Shown here: piece after piece, positions 13,796 through 17,264 of the stretch
How positions within the stretch are numbered: the first letter of the stretch is position 1
How the letters are laid out: each line of letters starts with the position of its first letter
NCBI GenBank assembly: GCA_964528595.1
Contig: CAZGTM010000073.1
Span: 1 to 17,264, forward strand
DNA from: CAYFKJ01 sp964528595
GTDB lineage: Bacteria > Pseudomonadota > Alphaproteobacteria > UBA2966
Direction of reading: 5' to 3'
DNA: 17,264 nt
Made by a program: the position numbers and the translations under genes
The notes under the pieces: generated by a model
Database searches by the model: none
Seen by the model: the letters and a program-made list of their open reading frames with translations, nothing else
What the model was told of the DNA's origin: nothing

Positions 13796-15007
13796 TCATT
13801 TGCGGCAGCCGATTTTGAGGAAATCTTCCTCCGCCAGGGCGTAATCCCCGGCACTTTCCCGGGTCAAGGCGTGGCCTGCGGCAGCTTGTATGGAACGCCC
13901 CAGTTCGTCGCCGTCGACATAGGCTGCGAGGACGCTTTGAGGATTTTGCCGGACGATCTCGGCCAGGATGCGCTGGTAGACCACTTCGCCGCCATGAAAT
14001 CCGTCGACGAATTCGCAATCGTCCGCACCCAGACTTTCCGGTTCAGTGAAATCGTAGGCCTCGGTTTTGAGGGATGCGGCGTAGCGGCCCATGTCGGCAA
14101 AGTAGCCGTAATCCGCGCCGCGCGTCGCCATCTTGTCCAGCACGCGGCGGGCCAGGGGCGGCATGACGACGATGGGTGTCATGCCCCGGGCAGTCAGGTA
14201 TTCCAGCAGTCGGTTGATACCGGCGATTCTTTCCCGATCGGCCCGTCCGGCATACTCGAACTGGGAATCACCCCGGTCGATGCGCGACAACGAATTGGCG
14301 AAGCCTGCGTCGTCGAAGGTCGGGTCGCCGCCGGAATACCTCAGGCCGTAATCGCGCGAGCCGTCGGGCCGGTAGCCGTTGCCGCGCTTGATCGCCGCAA
14401 CCCCGACGTTGGGCCGCCGGGTCAGATCGTTGCCGCGTTCGCCGAGCACCGCCACGCGCCACACATCGGCAACGGTCACCTTGCCGTCCCACACCCAGCT
14501 TTCAACCAGATGCAGCATCGCTATATTCAGCGACGTGTTGCGCACCGGCCGGTGGGCATAGCGCCAATTGGGATTGAACCACCAGAAATCGGCGCCGATG
14601 ATGACGACCTTCGGCTTGTGGCGGGGCGCCAACGCCTGCATGAACTCAAGACCCTCCTCGGGGTTGTTCATGGCGCGTCCGGCGTTGATGAAACCGCTTG
14701 AGAAGAAGGACTGGCGGAATTGCAACACGCGCGATGAGCCGAGGGCAATGACCGCCGGCTTTGCCGCCGCCACCAGTTCCAGTTTGTAATCGAAGCCGTC
14801 CTCGTGCATGGCGCTGCCGTAAACGGTAGGGCCGGCCATCTGCTGGCGGACGATCTCGGCAACGGGGGCGAGCTCGCCGGACCGCCAAAGGAAAACGCCA
14901 AGCATGAGCTGAAATCCGACGCCGGCAACCAGCGCAAATCCGACGATGACCGAAAAGTACGTGACGGCGTACCGGCGGAGGGTGGGGAATGAAACGGTTG
15001 CGTCCAT
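13796..15007 (-). CDS. membrane-anchored SGNH/AlgX-J-like protein (probable glycan O-acetylation partner)
   Basis: The 403-residue product has one N-terminal membrane segment (about residues 14-38) and a periplasmic domain. SGNH features are ALGSSRVLQF, with Ser92 as the likely nucleophile, and CEFVDGFHGG near the end with Asp335 and His338. These match the catalytic blocks of AlgX/AlgJ-type and related acyltransferases. Its stop-side neighbour is the flavoprotein. Upstream, the MBOAT gene ends seven bases before its start, the same order as in alginate-type acetylation pairs. It probably completes acyl transfer to a secreted polysaccharide or membrane glycan. The AlgX/J name is by analogy; a lipase-like role cannot be excluded. 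Confidence 0.72.
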   Translation of the reverse strand: MDATVSFPTLRRYAVTYFSVIVGFALVAGVGFQLMLGVFLWRSGELAPVAEIVRQQMAGPTVYGSAMHEDGFDYKLELVAAAKPAVIALGSSRVLQFRQSFFSSGFINAGRAMNNPEEGLEFMQALAPRHKPKVVIIGADFWWFNPNWRYAHRPVRNTSLNIAMLHLVESWVWDGKVTVADVWRVAVLGERGNDLTRRPNVGVAAIKRGNGYRPDGSRDYGLRYSGGDPTFDDAGFANSLSRIDRGDSQFEYAGRADRERIAGINRLLEYLTARGMTPIVVMPPLARRVLDKMATRGADYGYFADMGRYAASLKTEAYDFTEPESLGADDCEFVDGFHGGEVVYQRILAEIVRQNPQSVLAAYVDGDELGRSIQAAAGHALTRESAGDYALAEEDFLKIGCRK

Positions 15008-15014
15008 GTTCTGG

Positions 15015-16505
15015 TCAAAACTGGAAATAGAGAAATTCCTGGGTTTCCGGCCGGCCGATCATGAAGGCCAGGGCGGCAACGGCAATCCCGGCGTGAAACA
15101 GCGCCCAGGAGGTCGACGGCTGCCAGCTCCAGGTCCAAGATCCTGCGCCCGTCGCTTCGCTCTCCGCGCCGGCATAGCGCATCCAGCTCTGCGTGTTCGG
15201 CACCAGCCAGACGAAGCCCGACAGCACGGCGAGGGAAACCAGTGCCAGCGCAGGCTCGCCGATTTGCATTGGATTGTGCGCGAGGCCGAACCAGGACGCA
15301 GCGCCACTGCCCGAGAGCCCGGCCATGGCCCGCCACATGGTTGCCGTCGCGTCCCAGGTTTCGGCCCGGAACGGCACCCAGGCGATCATCACCGCGACGA
15401 ACGTGAGCGCGCCGCCCGCGCCCGCGGGCAGGCTTAAGTTCGGGGCAAGACGCCGCCAGGCGTGATTGAACGCCAGGTAGGCGCCGTGAAGGCCGCCCCA
15501 CAGGACGAAGCCCCAGCCCGCGCCGTGCCACAGCCCGCCCAACAGCATGACGATCATCATGTTCCGCATTTGCCGCGCGGTGCCCAGCCGGTTGCCGCCG
15601 AGCGGGATATAGAGATGTTCGCGCAGGAAACGCGACAGCGTCATGTGCCAGCAGCGCCAGAATTCGATGATGCTGGTGGCTTTGTAGGGGCTGTTGAAAT
15701 TGAGCGGCAGGCGCACGCCGAACAACAGGGCCAAGCCGATGGCCATGTCCGAGTAGCCGGAAAAATCGAAGTAGATCTGGAAGCCGAAAGCAAATGTAGC
15801 AATCCAGGCGTCTAGACCGGCCACCGCAGCGCCCCCGGCGACGCCGTCGAAAACGGGATCGGCGTAGGCGCTGATGCCGTCGGCCATCACCACTTTCTTG
15901 AAGAGGCCGGCGAAAAAGAACGTCGCACCCGCCACGAAGGAGAATAAACGGTCGCGTTTATTCGCAAGATCCTCGAACTGCGGCAGCATCTCGTAGTGGT
16001 GCACGATGGGCCCGGCGATCAGCTGGGGAAAGAACGAAACGAAGAGCAAATATTTGGCGAGCGGCGGGGGTGCCACCTCGCCCTTGCGGCAGTCCACCAG
16101 ATAGGCGATCTGCTGGAATGTGAAAAACGAAATGGCCAGCGGCAGCAGGATGGGTTCGATCGACCAGGACTTGTCGAGCGCCAGGGCAGCGTTCTCGACC
16201 AGGAACGTGGCGTATTTGAAATATCCCAGCAGGCCGAGGTTGAAAACGATGCCGACCACCAGCAGCGAGCGTTTTGCGGCGGCGCCATCGGCTTTGTACA
16301 TGCGGCTGGAAATCAGGAAATTGCCGCCGATCGATGTCAGAAACAGGATCAGGTACTTGGGGTTCCAATGGCCATAGAAAACCAGCGATGCCGCGGCCAG
16401 AACCAACACACAGAGAAGCGTCTGGTTGCGTTTCAGAGTGAACCAGTAAAGCGCCAGGACGATGGGGATGAAGGCAAAAACGAATTCAGGCGAGTTGAAA
16501 AGCAT
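15015..16505 (-). CDS. MBOAT family O-acyltransferase (AlgI-like)
   Basis: The 496-residue polytopic membrane protein carries the MBOAT signature blocks: FDFSGYSDMAIGLA (246-259), EFWRCWHMTLSRFLREHLYI with His287, and GGLWHGAGWGF with His327, the invariant histidine. About ten or more hydrophobic segments are visible. AlgI-like proteins pass acyl groups across the inner membrane for O-acetylation of extracellular polysaccharides, with an SGNH partner doing the final transfer. That partner is encoded seven bases downstream. The start at 16505 (MLFNSPEFVFAF) is the standard AlgI-like N-terminus. No glycan biosynthesis genes lie in the window, so the acceptor is unknown. Confidence 0.93.
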   Translation of the reverse strand: MLFNSPEFVFAFIPIVLALYWFTLKRNQTLLCVLVLAAASLVFYGHWNPKYLILFLTSIGGNFLISSRMYKADGAAAKRSLLVVGIVFNLGLLGYFKYATFLVENAALALDKSWSIEPILLPLAISFFTFQQIAYLVDCRKGEVAPPPLAKYLLFVSFFPQLIAGPIVHHYEMLPQFEDLANKRDRLFSFVAGATFFFAGLFKKVVMADGISAYADPVFDGVAGGAAVAGLDAWIATFAFGFQIYFDFSGYSDMAIGLALLFGVRLPLNFNSPYKATSIIEFWRCWHMTLSRFLREHLYIPLGGNRLGTARQMRNMMIVMLLGGLWHGAGWGFVLWGGLHGAYLAFNHAWRRLAPNLSLPAGAGGALTFVAVMIAWVPFRAETWDATATMWRAMAGLSGSGAASWFGLAHNPMQIGEPALALVSLAVLSGFVWLVPNTQSWMRYAGAESEATGAGSWTWSWQPSTSWALFHAGIAVAALAFMIGRPETQEFLYFQF

Positions 16506-16592
16506 GCCGGATTATAGGGAGAGGCAACGGCGATTGCACCGTTGGAGAGCGGGAAAACTTACCCATCGGCGGCCGAGGCCGCTCGCTGACGC
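16506..16592. other. intergenic region between radical SAM and MBOAT genes with two hairpins
   Basis: CAACGG/CCGTTG (16525-16530 with 16539-16544) and GCGGCC/GGCCGC (16569-16574 with 16577-16582) can form stems on the minus-strand transcript. Neither is followed by a proper T run, so a terminator is not firm. The MBOAT promoter presumably lies here or upstream; no clear -35/-10 was seen. Confidence 0.3.
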
Positions 16593-17264
16593 CTAGCCGC
16601 GGACGCAATCCTTGCACAAGGGAATGCGGTCGGTTCTGCCGGTGCGGTGATAACCCCGCCACTCATTGTAGAGCGGGGAATTCCAGATCTCGAGCGCGGT
16701 GTTGTCGTTCACGTTGCCGATGATGCCGATGTTCTGGTTGTCGCCGCAGCAGATCGAGGCACGCCCGTCCGGCACGATCGTCATCCGTTTGACCAACTGG
16801 CGGCATTTCTGAACGGTCATTTCCTTGGGCGAGTAGTCCAACAGTTCGTCCATGATGCCGAAGTTGCTGGGGTACTTGGCGGCGAACTTGTCGCCGATAT
16901 GACCGAAGATTTTCTTGACGTCGTCGACTTCGTGTTCGTTGTCCGTGGTGATCACCGTGTTGACGTGGATCTCCGTCTTGGCGCCCATTTCGTTGCGTTT
17001 GTTCCAGAAGTACTCGAGGTGGTCTTTCAGCTTCTGGAAACTGGCGGCGATGCGGATTTTTTCATACGTCTCCGCAGTGGCGCCGTCGATCGAGACCTTC
17101 AGGATTGAGAGACCGGCTTTCAACAACCGGTCCGACATGTCCGGCGTCAGCAACATGACGTTGGTGCCGATCTTCGACCTGATGCCGGCATCGGTGACGT
17201 ACTGGACCATCTTGTCGATTTCAGGATTGATCAGCGGCTCGCCCGAGCCGGAGAAACAACAGAG
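16593..17264 (-). CDS. radical SAM/SPASM domain protein (5' partial)
   Basis: The frame runs from the right edge to TAG at 16593-16595, giving 223 residues. The visible part begins with LCCFSGSGEPLINPEIDKM, the radical SAM GGE-like block that contacts AdoMet. The CxxxCxxC cluster motif lies outside the window. A SPASM-like C-terminus follows, with Cys in VQKCRQL, RASICCGD and LCKDCVRG and the usual IIGNV and LEIWNSPLY segments between them, suitable for an auxiliary Fe-S cluster. Such enzymes modify peptides, sugars or surface structures. ATG 17210 is an internal Met, not the start. The substrate cannot be told; proximity to an acyltransferase pair makes a cell-surface role possible. Confidence 0.88.
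   Translation of the reverse strand, partial: LCCFSGSGEPLINPEIDKMVQYVTDAGIRSKIGTNVMLLTPDMSDRLLKAGLSILKVSIDGATAETYEKIRIAASFQKLKDHLEYFWNKRNEMGAKTEIHVNTVITTDNEHEVDDVKKIFGHIGDKFAAKYPSNFGIMDELLDYSPKEMTVQKCRQLVKRMTIVPDGRASICCGDNQNIGIIGNVNDNTALEIWNSPLYNEWRGYHRTGRTDRIPLCKDCVRG

Noticed and set aside
16569..16582. GC-rich GCGGCC/GGCCGC stem as a Rho-independent terminator of the radical SAM gene
   Set aside because: The loop is very short and no T run follows directly on the minus-strand transcript.

Overview
The window looks like a high-GC alphaproteobacterial chromosome segment, possibly Rhodospirillales-like. This is inferred from codon use and gene families, with no marker gene present. It holds 19 supported coding regions, two of them cut by the window edges. 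I saw no rRNA, tRNA, transposase, integrase or CRISPR array.

Region 1 (1-3115, +) is an aromatic ring-cleavage operon. It runs from a DUF1932-type NAD(P) oxidoreductase (5' partial) to ligA and ligB, the small and catalytic subunits of an extradiol protocatechuate 4,5-dioxygenase-type enzyme, and then to a LigC-type Gfo/Idh/MocA dehydrogenase. An aldo/keto reductase (3120-4103, -) converges on it.

Region 2 (4104-4327) is a divergent, AT-rich control region with three copies of a TTGGAT-type element and a perfect 17-bp palindrome over a likely extended -10. It is followed by a tight five-gene corrinoid methyl-transfer operon (4328-9692, +): corrinoid protein, UroD-like methyltransferase I, a stand-alone MetH-activation-like protein with a Cys tail, a [2Fe-2S]/ASKHA reductive activator (RACE/RamA type), and a pterin-binding methyltetrahydrofolate:corrinoid methyltransferase. 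In composition it matches the corrinoid O-demethylases of acetogens. Lying beside ligABC, it suggests that methyl groups from a methoxylated aromatic pass to tetrahydrofolate while the resulting catechol-type acid goes to ring cleavage. The substrate link is inference.

Region 3 (9693-11319) holds two small unrecognised ORFs (44 and 58 aa), the first with its ribosome binding site inside a potential hairpin. It also holds a [2Fe-2S]-FAD-NAD(P) reductase on the minus strand, a plausible electron source for the activator, and a divergent promoter region with an 8-bp inverted repeat.

Region 4 (11320-13787, +) is a likely operon of a small HTH/coiled-coil protein, an isochorismatase-fold hydrolase with Gly at the usual Cys nucleophile position, and a fumarate-reductase-like flavoprotein.

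Region 5 (13796-17264, -) holds an MBOAT/SGNH pair of the type that O-acylates cell-surface glycans, and a partial radical SAM/SPASM gene running off the right edge.
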